In this document: in pieces, positions 24,741 to 35,300 of the stretch
Numbering within the stretch: the stretch's first letter is position 1
Layout of the letters: every line of letters begins with the position of its first letter
Source of the DNA: Ilex aquifolium
Taxonomy: Eukaryota; Streptophyta; Magnoliopsida; Aquifoliales; Aquifoliaceae
DNA length: 64,000 nt
Reading direction: 5' to 3'
Assembly (NCBI GenBank): GCA_951799425.1
Contig: OX637392.1
Span: 56,535,593-56,599,592 of the forward strand
Program-made: the position numbers and the translations under genes
The notes under the pieces: model-generated
What the model was told of the DNA's origin: nothing
The model's database searches: none
What the model saw: only the letters and a program-made list of their open reading frames with translations

Positions 24741-25437
24741 GAAACTAAAACAATTTCAAAATTATGTTTTGGAGTATTTTGAAATATTAGATGTTTTCAA
24801 AATATTTTTGGAATGTTTTAGAATAAATATTTAATTTTTTTTATCTTTTTCTATTCTTTTTTCAATATGTTTATGAAATATTTTTAAAACGTTTTTATTT
24901 GCAAATTAACCGAAACTATATCCCTAAAAAACAAATTTAATCCTTAATGGTAAATCCATGAGGATAAGTTAAGATAGGATTGACAATAGTGCCGTATTAA
25001 AATTATGTTGTGTCTATACCACATTATGTTGAGGAAAATTGGTTAAATAAATGTACAATCCCTTTGTAGGTGACCATACTCAAATACTTATCATATATAA
25101 ATTATTTATAATCGAGTTTGTGTTGTAACCTATAACTTTATAGTAACTTTGTAGTGTATTAGACGAGAATACAGAAGTGAATGGAGGGATTGCCCTAATA
25201 CTTAAGTCAAGCTAAAAGGGAGATATGGTCCGGAATAGGTATGAGTAAGACTTGAATGCTACGAAAGAGTCAATCAATACTTAACTTAGGTACTTGACTC
25301 AAGAAGGAAGGGAAAGAGCACTAATAAGAAAGAATATTGGTTGTTCAGCTCTGAAATTATCTCGTATAAAAAGAGTTTAGGAATACAGGAATAAAGTGCT
25401 AACACTTCATTTATGGATCAAGGAGATGCGGCCCTCC

Positions 25438-25470
25438 TTTATGCTTTTGATAGTATATCAAAAGCATAAA
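25438..25470. repeat. Perfect 15-bp inverted repeat with 3-nt loop
   Basis: Left arm TTTATGCTTTTGATA, loop GTA, right arm TATCAAAAGCATAAA. No flanking gene explains it. Confidence 0.85.
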
Positions 25471-26106
25471 ATCAATTTTCAATTTTGAAGTATTATATTG
25501 ACAATGAACCCTGATCTAATGAGGTTTTACTGTTTTGAAAATCATTGTTAAGAAGAATAGACACGACACAAAACAAAAGAACCCAAAACAAAAGTAAGAA
25601 ATACCATCTTTTCAAAAGGCCAATTCAAGACAATAATATTATTTATATTTAATTTAAAGGCCTAATATATTATAACTATTAAATTAGTAGTGAATTTTAT
25701 TTAATACTGTAATTTATTAATAATCCAATACCAACAATGAATTAAAACTTTAAATTAAATCCATGTTATTCAATTTAAAAGGGAGAGAGAAAAGATTTAA
25801 AAAAAAAAGAAATAAGAAAAGAATGTTTGTTGGGCTCTTTTAAGCTGTCATCAATCATCATCAATGCTTGCCACTTATTATCAACAATGTTTATCTCAAT
25901 GTAATAATTCCATTTCCAACATTCTTAAACGAAATGACATTTTTAACCTCTCCCTCAAAGGAGATGGCAGGCTCCATTTAAGGACGAACTATAAATTCGA
26001 ACGTGTTAAATTTGAATTTTTACAATTTTTTGAAGTCCAGCTAATGAAGAATTTTCTTGAGACAATAATTATGTCATAGAAATTAAATTATTTGTATTTG
26101 ATATAA

Positions 26107-26420
26107 AAGTTAATAATACTTTTGGTCCCTAAAATTAAAATACGTCTGTTTAACCAGTTTTGTCCTTATTGTACTAATTTTATTAATTTGATCCCTAAAG
26201 TTTCAATTTCTCTCGCTTTAGTCTCTAATCAAACAATTCGTCTAGGTTTTTTACAGAAAGTGGTCACGCGATCATTCCTTAAAAAACTTAATCGTCTGTC
26301 TTTGTAAAGACTATTTAAACACGAATTTAATATTTTATGGATCAAATTGACAAAATTAATATTTTAAAGACCAACTTAATAAAATATGCATACTTTAAGG
26401 ATCAAAACGTGTTATTATTA
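26107..26420. mobile_element. MULE-like MITE relic
   Basis: Left end AATACTTTTGGTCCCTAAAAT and right end ACTTTAAGGATCAAAACGTG are inverted relatives, with the same body plan as the element at 30626-30939. Boundaries approximate. Confidence 0.45.
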
Positions 26421-26943
26421 TGTCAACGACTAGTCATTTTTTGTGTGTTTATATACCTTTCGAATCGTGTGATGATTTATATCGAAAATGCTACCTTTGC
26501 ATCAACAAAGTCCAAGATAAGGATGAGGCTACGATACTTCAAAACAAAAAAAATGTTGTACATTATCGGAATTAATTAGGAACCACACATTTTTGTGTGG
26601 TGTATTTGTAGCCATTAGAATATAAAAATGATAAACAAAATAAAATAAAAACTTTATAAATATCAAAATTTTCATTAGACGAAAAATTAAAAATATGATA
26701 CTCAAAAGTAATTTTTCGATAATATAATTAAACTCCCAAGATAATGATCAAAAGGCTCAAACTTAAAAAAAAATGGAGGACAAAGAGCACATGTATGAGA
26801 ATAATGCTCTTGGCACGTGGATGAACTATCTTTGATCGGATCAGAGAATAAATTAGTCGAGGTATGAATAAATTGACCCGAACATACTTGATTATTGAAA
26901 AAAAAGAAAAGAAAAGACAATAATGGTCTTGGAACAAAAGGGT

Positions 26944-28032
26944 TCAAAATGGGAGCTCAGAATCATCCCATTGAAGGACTGCAGACCCCAAATTCTGCTC
27001 TCTCTTCAGCTTATCTTTCAAAAACCAATCACATACCCTCCCAGCATTTAATTCCTCAATCGAACAACCTTCTTGCTCTGATATAACTCTTAGTAGATTT
27101 AGCGATGATATCTGTATACACAATGAGCAGCATAATATACATTAGGCCTCAAAGCCTGTCGAAAACCGATATAATTCTCTCAAATTGAACGAGAAAAATG
27201 TTATATGAACCTAATTCGGAGAAAGGTTGGATTAAAAGTTTGTTTCGTCTAATGTAGAAACTCATAATTAATGTAACGAGTACATTGAATTAATTCACTG
27301 ATTAGTTAGTTAAATTAGGTACCTATAGCCCATCTGGGTACGTAGAAAGTACTGATCAAAAGTTGGGTCTTGTAAAAAAAATCATCAGGAAAGCAGATCT
27401 TTTCGCTTGACAACAAGAATATGATAATATTATTTTAGAAGGTGATTCAGTGAATATAATGAACTTGATTTCAAATCTGAGTGATAATTTCGAGCTTTTG
27501 GGTCATGTTCTACCAGATATTAGGATTATTTCTCATGATTTTAGATTCTTTAAAGTATCTACTGTAAGTCGTTTTAGTAATAAGGTAGCACAAAATTTGG
27601 CTAGAAATGCTTCTTCTATCAAATATGTTGATGTATGAGAGGACGAGGTACCGGATTCCTTAATACCTTTCCTTCTCTCAAATATTTCTAATTAATCCAT
27701 TTTCTACCGTTTAAATCAAAAAAATAAAAAATAATCACTTCTGTCATTACATATGAATTCTATCCTATTCCAATCAAGAACTCTCTCTCTCTCTCTCTCT
27801 CTGAAAAAATACCACAATGTTGAATAAGTATATATGCATATAATTTGGCACAGGCAGAGGCACATACCGTTAGTCGGCATAGAAACCTTTCATGACTGCT
27901 TAGACCAGATACTTCGACTAGACCAGCTTCTTCTAAGCTCAAGAAGCTTTGTCTTTCGGTCTTTCTCTCTCCTCCTTCACCACTACATGCTCTCACAGAA
28001 GCCATTCTTGCCATTCTTTTACGAGCAACCAT
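26944..28032 (-). CDS. Conserved plant protein of unknown function, 2 exons, 110 aa
   Basis: Minus-strand exons 28032-27868 (55 codons, donor GTATGT) and 27111-26944 (55 codons plus TGA, acceptor ACAG). The N-terminal part is basic (MVARKRMARMASVRAC). The conserved part spans the splice site: LEEAGLVEVSGLSSHERFLC, then SSLNLLRVISEQEGCSIEEL, then AGRVCDWFLKDKLKREQ. I remember this LEEAGL...GLS.HERFLCRLT / SIEELN..RVCDWF pattern from small uncharacterised plant proteins and cannot give a reliable name or role. No signal peptide or membrane segment is seen. An in-frame ATG at 28146 would add 38 residues; I chose 28032 because the extension looks like translated leader. The 756-bp intron holds a retroelement RNase H fragment on the other strand. 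Confidence 0.75.
27330..27690 (+). pseudogene. RNase H-like domain fragment of a non-LTR retroelement
   Basis: Reads on + as ILEGDSVNIMNLISN, then HDFRFFKVSTVSRFSNKVAQ and LARNAS, the C-terminal pattern of the plant RVT_3/RNase H-like domain (a DS pair followed by V.R..N..A..LA). The N-terminal half and any partner reverse transcriptase are absent, and a stop follows VDV. It is a scrap inserted in the intron of the 110-aa gene. Confidence 0.6.
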
Positions 28033-28629
28033 GCTTGGTGTGATGATACAAGCTGGCTTTGTCTTTATATTTTTCTGAAGATTATTTAGATGGTTAAAGA
28101 GATATGGTGATTGATAGTTGGCTTTACAAGGTTTGATTGCATTCATATTCGTGAAGATTTTTTAGTTTGTTTCTTGGAGCCAAGGACTGTGGAAGAAGTA
28201 GAAGATAACTGAGAGTTCTATCTCTACCTGTTGAGCCTCTTGTAGTCTTGTTTGTTTGTGGTGGAGATGGAGCTATGCAAATGGATTGTTTTATGGGCCT
28301 ATTTTGTTTGTGGCGGAGATGGAGCTATACGAGCATTATCACATAGTATCATCAATTAATAATAAAATATTAAATAGGTAAGATGAACCTCCCGTTATGT
28401 ACTATGTATTCAAGTGAGACCTATTGTATATAAATAAGTCCATCACTCATTAATGGTGAATGTTGTATCAAGTATCAAGAAGGAAATTGAAGAAAAAGTA
28501 TATGCATAAGATCGAGATTCCATGAAAGAAGAGTGAATAGTTATTGTCTTATATGGACGGATAGTTATTGGTTTATGTTGAATCTATTTCCTTACTTATT
28601 TACATACTAGGAGTAACCCGTGCCTGAAA

Positions 28630-28790
28630 GTACAGTGTAACGTAAGTGAGAAGTGAGTGATTTGAGAAGGGAAAAATTCAACTTGAATGGTTTTACAAAA
28701 GATGTTGGTGATCGTTGGATGAATCTATTTGAGACCGTCGGATAAATTTACTGAAATTTGTCTTGTTTTATATTATAAATTATTGATTGA
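28630..28790. repeat. Dispersed repeat, copy A
   Basis: Shares GATGTTGGTGRTCGTTG, TCTATTTGAGAYCGTC and TTTTATATTATAAAT in order with 59670-59775. It resembles the 3' end of a LINE or SINE. Its identity is unknown. Confidence 0.6.
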
Positions 28791-29204
28791 CGATATTACA
28801 TGACAATTCTAATATGGTATCATCGTTAAGTCGAATATTTTCTTTAATGGGTGTTGGGTTGTTTTTTAAGGGAAACATGGATTCAATGATTTTAGTTTTG
28901 ATTTTTGTGAGTTCGGATAGTAAATAAAAGAATATGTTTCCTCCATTTACAAAATATGTCACCACATGAGACAAACACAAACTAAACATCATGTATAGAT
29001 GAAATAATCTCCACACGATAAGAAGATAAAGTTGATTATATAAAATTATAATTGAATCAGATATGTATAGAGCAAATTGTAACATCACAAGACTTACAAA
29101 TTCACTAAGAAACCAATAAATGATAACACCTATTAACATAATATTTTTTTTTATATTGAAATTCACAACTAATTTATAATAATTATATTAAATTAGATCT
29201 CTTT

Positions 29205-29475
29205 AGAGCAATTTCAACCGAATTGTCAAATTCCAGCTGGACAATTTCAACGGTTCTTTTTGGTATTCCCTCCTCCTCTAACAGCTATGTCAACCAAATT
29301 TGATATATTGTCAAATATCTCATCTCTCATGTCAAATCTTAACATATCTCAATTGCATCAACATTTGACATATCCGGTTGAAATGTAAGACGAAGATGTC
29401 AAATGTTATATGTTAAATTGCTACATAAACCTTCAAATTTAAACTTAACATCTCTCTCGAAGATACTCTAAATAT
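29205..29475. mobile_element. Possible MITE
   Basis: Ends TAGAGCAATTTCAACCG and CTCTCGAAGATACTCTA are imperfect inverted repeats around an AT-rich interior with repeated TTGACAT / ATGTCAAAT words. No clear target duplication. Confidence 0.35.
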
Positions 29476-29954
29476 CTCCAAATTAGGTTCCTATAACAAA
29501 TGAACAGAAGGATGAGCAATGTTACATAGATTTAAAATGTTGACTTCATTTGTTGATTTGATCAATCACCGTCATTGATTTAACTTTGAGTCCCAGTATT
29601 TATTAGAACTCATTACCTATTCAATAATTATGATTGATGAAGTTAACAAATCAAGTCAGTATTGTAAATCTAATTAGCATTTTCCTAGAAAGATAATCAA
29701 CCAAAGTTTGCCAAGTGAATTTCTTCTGGTAAAGAAAATGAATTGAAGAACATGATCACTAGATAATCAAGCTCGGAAACATAGATTGATTGCATATATT
29801 TATATACAAACGATATTGATATGATATGTACACAAGAGAACTACAAAATCTCAGTTTTCTTTTTTCCTTCTTAAAGAAAAAAAGCAAAACAGCTTGGTGA
29901 ATTGAACTATATCTAAGTTGCAGTACTATTGTGATTTGTGAAGAAGAAGAAGAT

Positions 29955-30218
29955 CTATGAGTTGGGACCCCAACAGCTCAAGTACATGACAGTTCGTAGA
30001 GACTCTTCTGCTCTCTTTAGCTTCTCACCCTTGGCGACAGCAGCCCTGCAAGCTGTGGAATGATCAAGAGCACCACCAGAGAACCGCCTGGCCTGCCGCG
30101 AAGATGAACCACTTGAAGAGTCTTTCAGAGTGTTGACGGCGGAGTCGCACTTCAAACCCTGGTCTTTCATCCCCTGCACCACCCTCATACCCGCCTGAAA
30201 CACCACCTTCAAGCCCAT
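29955..30218 (-). CDS. Wound-responsive family small protein (DUF3774-type), 87 aa
   Basis: Single-exon ORF from ATG 30218 to the stop at 29955. The C-terminus EESLRTVMYLSCWGPN is the signature of the plant wound-induced/wound-responsive (DUF3774) family, and the length of about 85-95 residues fits. Upstream are a basic Ser-rich stretch (SSSGSSSRQARRFSGG) and an Ala-rich start (MGLKVVFQAGMRVV) that replaces the more usual WVAAS opening. An upstream in-frame ATG at 30420 would precede the TATA box, so it was rejected. The biochemical function of the family is unknown; members are induced by wounding and hypoxia, and some peptides derived from the family are reported in immunity. Confidence 0.88.
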   Translation of the reverse strand: MGLKVVFQAGMRVVQGMKDQGLKCDSAVNTLKDSSSGSSSRQARRFSGGALDHSTACRAAVAKGEKLKRAEESLRTVMYLSCWGPNS

Positions 30219-30335
30219 ACACAACAAAACCCACAATACCCAGATTGCAAAAACACTTGCAAAAACAAGAAATCTAGCAATGTTAGAGATATACCAAGGT
30301 TTAAGATAGTATATACACACACATACACACATGTG

Positions 30336-30343
30336 TATATATA
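30336..30343 (-). promoter_or_regulatory. TATA box of the wound-responsive gene
   Basis: Minus-strand CCCTATATATACAC, 118 bp before the ATG, giving a leader of about 85-90 nt. A CA/TA repeat lies just downstream. Confidence 0.7.
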
Positions 30344-30625
30344 GGGAGGTGGAGAGAGATGGGGTTGTGGAATTGTATATGGAAACCGGGAGACTATTCA
30401 GGGAGATAATGGTAGGAAACAACCGGCTGTGAGAGGTGTAACCGGCGGAATTTGCGAGGAAAACTGGGGGCTTTCAAGGCTGCGGTGTCTGGTTCTCTGG
30501 CTGATGGACACGTGTCGGTCGCATGACATGGAAAGTGGATAAGGACAAGGCAGTCTACGTAGGATTTTGGAACTTTCTGTGCCTCAGATTCATGACCTCC
30601 TTATGATAATGTTATCTTGATATTT

Positions 30626-30939
30626 GGGTTAATACTATTTTTGGTGGCTAAAATATGTATATTTTTTTAATTTAATTCCTGAAGTATTTAATTTGTATCA
30701 TTTTGGTTCCTAATCAGATAATTCATCAAGTTTTTTGATGGAAGTGACTAGGTGTCATTTTTTTAGACGGTATCATGTGTCTAACACGTGATCATTCCAT
30801 TAAAAATTTAACGTTCTGTCTATGTACAGATTAAAATAATATGAATTGAATACTTTAAGAATCAAATTACAACATTGATTCAATGAAAATTAAATTGATA
30901 AAAAAATACATATTTATGGACTAAAAATACTATTAACCA
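30626..30939. mobile_element. MULE-type MITE, 314 bp, 9-bp TSD
   Basis: Starts GGGTTAATACTATTTTTGG and ends CTAAAAATACTATTAACCA, an inverted repeat. Flanking 9-mers TTGATATTT (30617-30625) and TTAATATTT (30940-30948) match at 8 of 9. A 9-bp duplication points to Mutator-like elements. Confidence 0.7.
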
Positions 30940-31194
30940 TTAATATTTTGTCAAATCATATGCCTAATAGTAAAAATAAACCGTGTTTAGTTTATTCATA
31001 TCGTATTTAATTGAATTTGTGTAAATTAATTTATATGAATGGTAACGAATTGTATCTTAAAATTCCAAGAATATCTTTCAAAAACAAGGGTTTTATGTCA
31101 ATTAACAGCTAATTATTTCTTCATCCATAATGATGTTATTATCCCTAGATGAGTTCTTAATATTCCTTATACACAAAAAGTTAGTGAAAATTTA

Positions 31195-31715
31195 GGATTA
31201 ATTGCACTGGAGGTCCCCAAAGTATGAGGTTTGTTTCATTTTGGTCCTTAATGTTTCAATTGCATCATTTTGGTCCTTGAAGTATCAAATATGTTTTTAT
31301 ATGGTCCCTCAAGCAGACAACATGTAGATTACTAACAATTTTTTTATCATATACTTGTAACGTAATACCTAAAATATGGACGAAAAATAATGTTAATAGC
31401 TCTTAAACAAAATTTGGATAGTTCTTGACAAAAAATGTGTAATATGAGTAGTTTTTGACCAAAATTTGGATAGCTTCTGATCAAAATTGTGTAATTTGGG
31501 CAGCTATTTAATAAAAATTTGAGTAGAAATTTGGTTAAGAATTATCCAAATTATCTTTTTGTCCATATTTAAGTATCACAGACAAATTTATGATAAAAAA
31601 TCGTTAACAATCTAGACGTTGTTTGCTTGAGGAACTATATAGAAACATATTTAATATTTTAATGACCAAAATGATGCAATTGAAATATTAGAAACTAAAA
31701 TGAGACAAACTCCAT
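31195..31715. mobile_element. MULE-type MITE, right end lost
   Basis: The left end GGATTAATTGCACTGGAGG and the body (TTTTGGTCCTTAATGTTTCA) are the same family as the intact element at 58295-58814. At the right the match ends at GAGACAAACTCC near 31712, so the terminal 30-40 bp are gone. Confidence 0.7.
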
Positions 31716-31939
31716 TTTTAAAACTAACTAGATTTTTTTTTAAAAAAAAAAAGAAAATATAAGAAGCCCAATGAGTTGTTTAAAACTAGCAGGATATTTT
31801 TGTAAATTATTTGTGTATAATATTATTTTAAAATTAATTTTTGCTAATACTAATTCAGGAGTTATTTTGCTTTTGAGTCACACTAATATACCATCTACAA
31901 TTAAATTATCAATCTTAGAATAAAAAAATAAAAATTAAA

Positions 31940-32225
31940 AAAGGGATAACCATATTTTGCATCCTGAAATTTTTTATAATTCTCAATTTCCACCTTAAAA
32001 GATTTTTTTTTTTTTCATACTGAACCCTTAATGTCATAAAATAATTACAATGCATCTCTCACACTAACTTCCGTTGTTATGTCCGTCAAATCCTACTGCA
32101 CCCGATGCATGTGAATTTGACTAAAATAAAAAACAAAAATTATGTGAGGGTCATATTGTAATTATTTATAATATTTAGGGTATAATGTGTAAAAATAAAT
32201 TTTTTAGAGTACAAATTAATTTTTT
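31940..32225. repeat. MITE-like repeat abutting the AHL promoter
   Basis: AT-rich segment with CATATTTTGCATCCTGAAA on the left and a roughly complementary TTTTTTAGAGTACAAA on the right, ending about 115 bp before the AHL start codon. Low support. Confidence 0.3.
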
Positions 32226-32340
32226 GTTGGTTGCCTAGGCACCAAGTGGCCCCCATTGCAGCTCCATAGTGCTCTCAAAAACAATCTCGACCGTTGACAA
32301 ATCCAATCACCTGAACCCAAACAGCCCGTTCGTTCCCGCC

Positions 32341-35300
32341 ATGGATCTCCTACACTACCCAACCTCTCGTCTCCCTCCATTTCGCTGCACTTACCCTCAC
32401 CGTCCCGTCAGTACATCTCTTCTCCGGAGCTTCACAGTGAGGTCTCTTAAGCTTGATTCCGGCAATCTCATTCGTCCACTAAAAATCTAGGGTTTTTGTT
32501 TTTGTATTTGTGTTTTTGAGTTGAATTTGGAATTTTTCAGGTCGAGCTTGGACCTTCCGTTTCCAGAGGAGAAAGCGAAGTATTACAGAGAGCTCCAAGC
32601 AGCTGTCGATGTCGTCGAGAGAGCTTGTCGTCTCTGTGTTGACGTAATTCCTCTCTACATTCTGTTCCAATGCTTTTATTTTTACGTTTGGTTTCCTGGA
32701 AAATGGGGGAAAATCTAATGATAAATGACATTTTGAATTTTGGGCAATTGAAAATAAATATCTACCAAAACTGAGTGTCACGCATATCTGAAATTAGAAC
32801 AGTAGAAAAGTTCATTAATTTTACATATCTGAAATTAGAAGAGGCATAATTAATTGGAGAGTCTCATAGAACCAACCATAAACTCACATTGGCATTTTCG
32901 GACGACATCTCCCATACCCACTGATTATCATCTGTGAAACAAGCAACATAGTAGTTAATTTTTACCCCACATGGTGAATGTAGTGGCATCTTATGGGAAT
33001 CTGTTGGGAAGAGGTGCTAACTGATTGAAGAGCTTCAATGTAGTAATAATAATAATAATAATCTGAGATTTTACTTAACGTGTAGTTAGTGATTGGGGGC
33101 AAAGCATGCAGACTAACGCTCCAAGCAAAAGCATTGATTTAATCTGGTAATCTTTGGTTCCAAATAAACATCTATACCCAGAGTTGGCAAAAGAGTTAGC
33201 TTCACCCTATCATAATTTTATAGGTCAATAATTAAGTAAGAAGCACTGAAACAGTGTCATTACCTTGCTTAGAGTAGTGCCAAAACAACTGCTCTAAATG
33301 GCTCATGATTCTAAAGGATTTTGATTAAAAGTATCAGCTTCATTTGACCCAAAAATTGTATAAACCAGCTTTATTTCACTGAAAACTGGCTGGTGTAGGA
33401 AACCATCTGTGTTCTCGATTCAATACTATGATTCTATTTCCAATCATCCTCCTTGAACCAGAATCAGTTGCTGCTTTCCTAGCTTCCAAGATTCTGAGCC
33501 CTCTACATGGCTGATAACCTTGGGTAGTTTGAGAAAAAGAACAGGCAGGAATATACTTAGCTTTAAAGACCTTATGGAGTAAAGACTTTGGTTTTTGAAA
33601 AGTCGCCCAAGCCCGTTTGGCAAGGAAGGCCCGAACTGAAAGCTTTCACACCCTAGAGACCCATACCTACACAAAACTTCCAATTGGCCCATTGTATCTT
33701 TTCCCAGTCATCTGCTCCCCCCCCCCGGGCGTTCTGGGAAATGTTTAATATCTTAGAATCAAACATGTGACCCAAAATATAAGTTTTATATGTCCCATTT
33801 TTTATGAGCAAGTATACAGAACATTTCCTGTTGATTCATTGTTCATTCTTTAAATAGTACAACTCAGGACTATTTTTAATTTTTTTTGGTTTGTTGATTA
33901 TTGATAGGTCAAGAAGTCATTGTTCTCAAGCAATGGCCAGATTCTTGAAAAGATTGACCAGACACCGGTGACGGTCGCAGATTTCGGGGTTCAGGCTCTA
34001 GTGAGCTTGGGTAATTTGTTTTATTTTGACATGATCATTTTTTTGCTTGAATTCCAAATTGACCTAACCTTTTATTCAAACTACTCTATGTTTGTGAAGC
34101 TCACAAAGAAATCTGATTGTTCTATGCCAATCCCATCAAACCCCAATTCAATCCAATCCATGAAGAATCTTTTGTTTCATGCTGATTGGTATGAGGATTA
34201 ACTTTTATTGAGGACATCAATGATATACAAAGGTAAACCTATCAAAAAGGGCTAACCAAGTTCCCCCGACTCAGTTAAAACACCACTAATCCAAAAAAAT
34301 CATAAAAAGCAGACCAGAACTAAAGCCATGACACTTCAAGCTGTATTTATAGCAATCTGAAATATTTTCAATCAAACATGGTTGTATAATTTGAGAACCT
34401 CGCCTTAACATCATGCCCAATATCAAATATGTCCTTGTAAGCATTATGACCATGTGTAGCAAGACCAAAGAAACATTAGAGATTCATAGGCATTATTTTT
34501 AGTTCACAAGAATTAGGAAAAAAATCAAACTATATATTATTTTTTGATATGTGAAACAACTAAATACTATGTTTTGCAATTTATACCTCACCAAATGGAT
34601 AAATATCGTGATGACACTGCCTAAATTCCTTAAGCCAATCCTACTCATCTGACATTCATCTCCACTGCTGCACATAATCGTAAGAGTTAAGAAGTCTTGT
34701 AAATTTATTCAACAAATCTTTACTCAAAGACTTGCTAAGAGTTGTAAATTCAGATAGATAGGAAAGAAGCATGATTTTCAGAAGCACCTTCCTTACGTTA
34801 GTTCACATCTCTTTCAATTAGTATCTTGTCTTTTGAGCATGGAACGCCGAGTAAACCATTGGATAAAAAGTGTCATTTAGTTGCTATCCCAATAGCTCTA
34901 ACTAGCAGATTTCTCTATAAATATCTGACAGAAGCATGAAAATTAGCTTGTTTTTATTTTTTTTGCTATGTTGTGGCAGAGTTGCGTAATCTCTTTCCCT
35001 CTATTCCCTTGGTGGCGGAAGAGGACTCAGCATCCGTTCGTGCAAATAATCTGGTAAACTCTGTTGTTAATGCGGTAACTGATAAAGCAAGGTTGGGAGA
35101 TAAACAACTAACTGAAGCTGATGTATTGGAAGCAATTGACAGAGGAGGAAAGGATGCCTTTGTGTTTGGACCAAACCCAGCCACTTATTGGGTGAGTTTA
35201 TCTTGGTCGTCAACTTGTGCTTGATGAACATAATGCAGTTAAAAAATAGAATTGCAATTTTAGTTACTTTTTCTTAGTTTTTTGGGATTGCCTCATGCGA

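Larger units (their letters stand above)
23052..26943. other. Intergenic region upstream of the VAP gene
   Basis: Holds the VAP promoter, a (GGGGT)n run, a probable solo LTR at about 24000-24740, a 15-bp perfect hairpin at 25438-25470, and a MULE-like MITE near 26107-26420. The rest is AT-rich with no coding signal. Confidence 0.4.

Noticed and set aside
30219..30422. N-terminal extension of the wound-responsive protein to an upstream ATG
   Set aside because: It would start upstream of the TATA box and encodes CA/TA-repeat and leader sequence.
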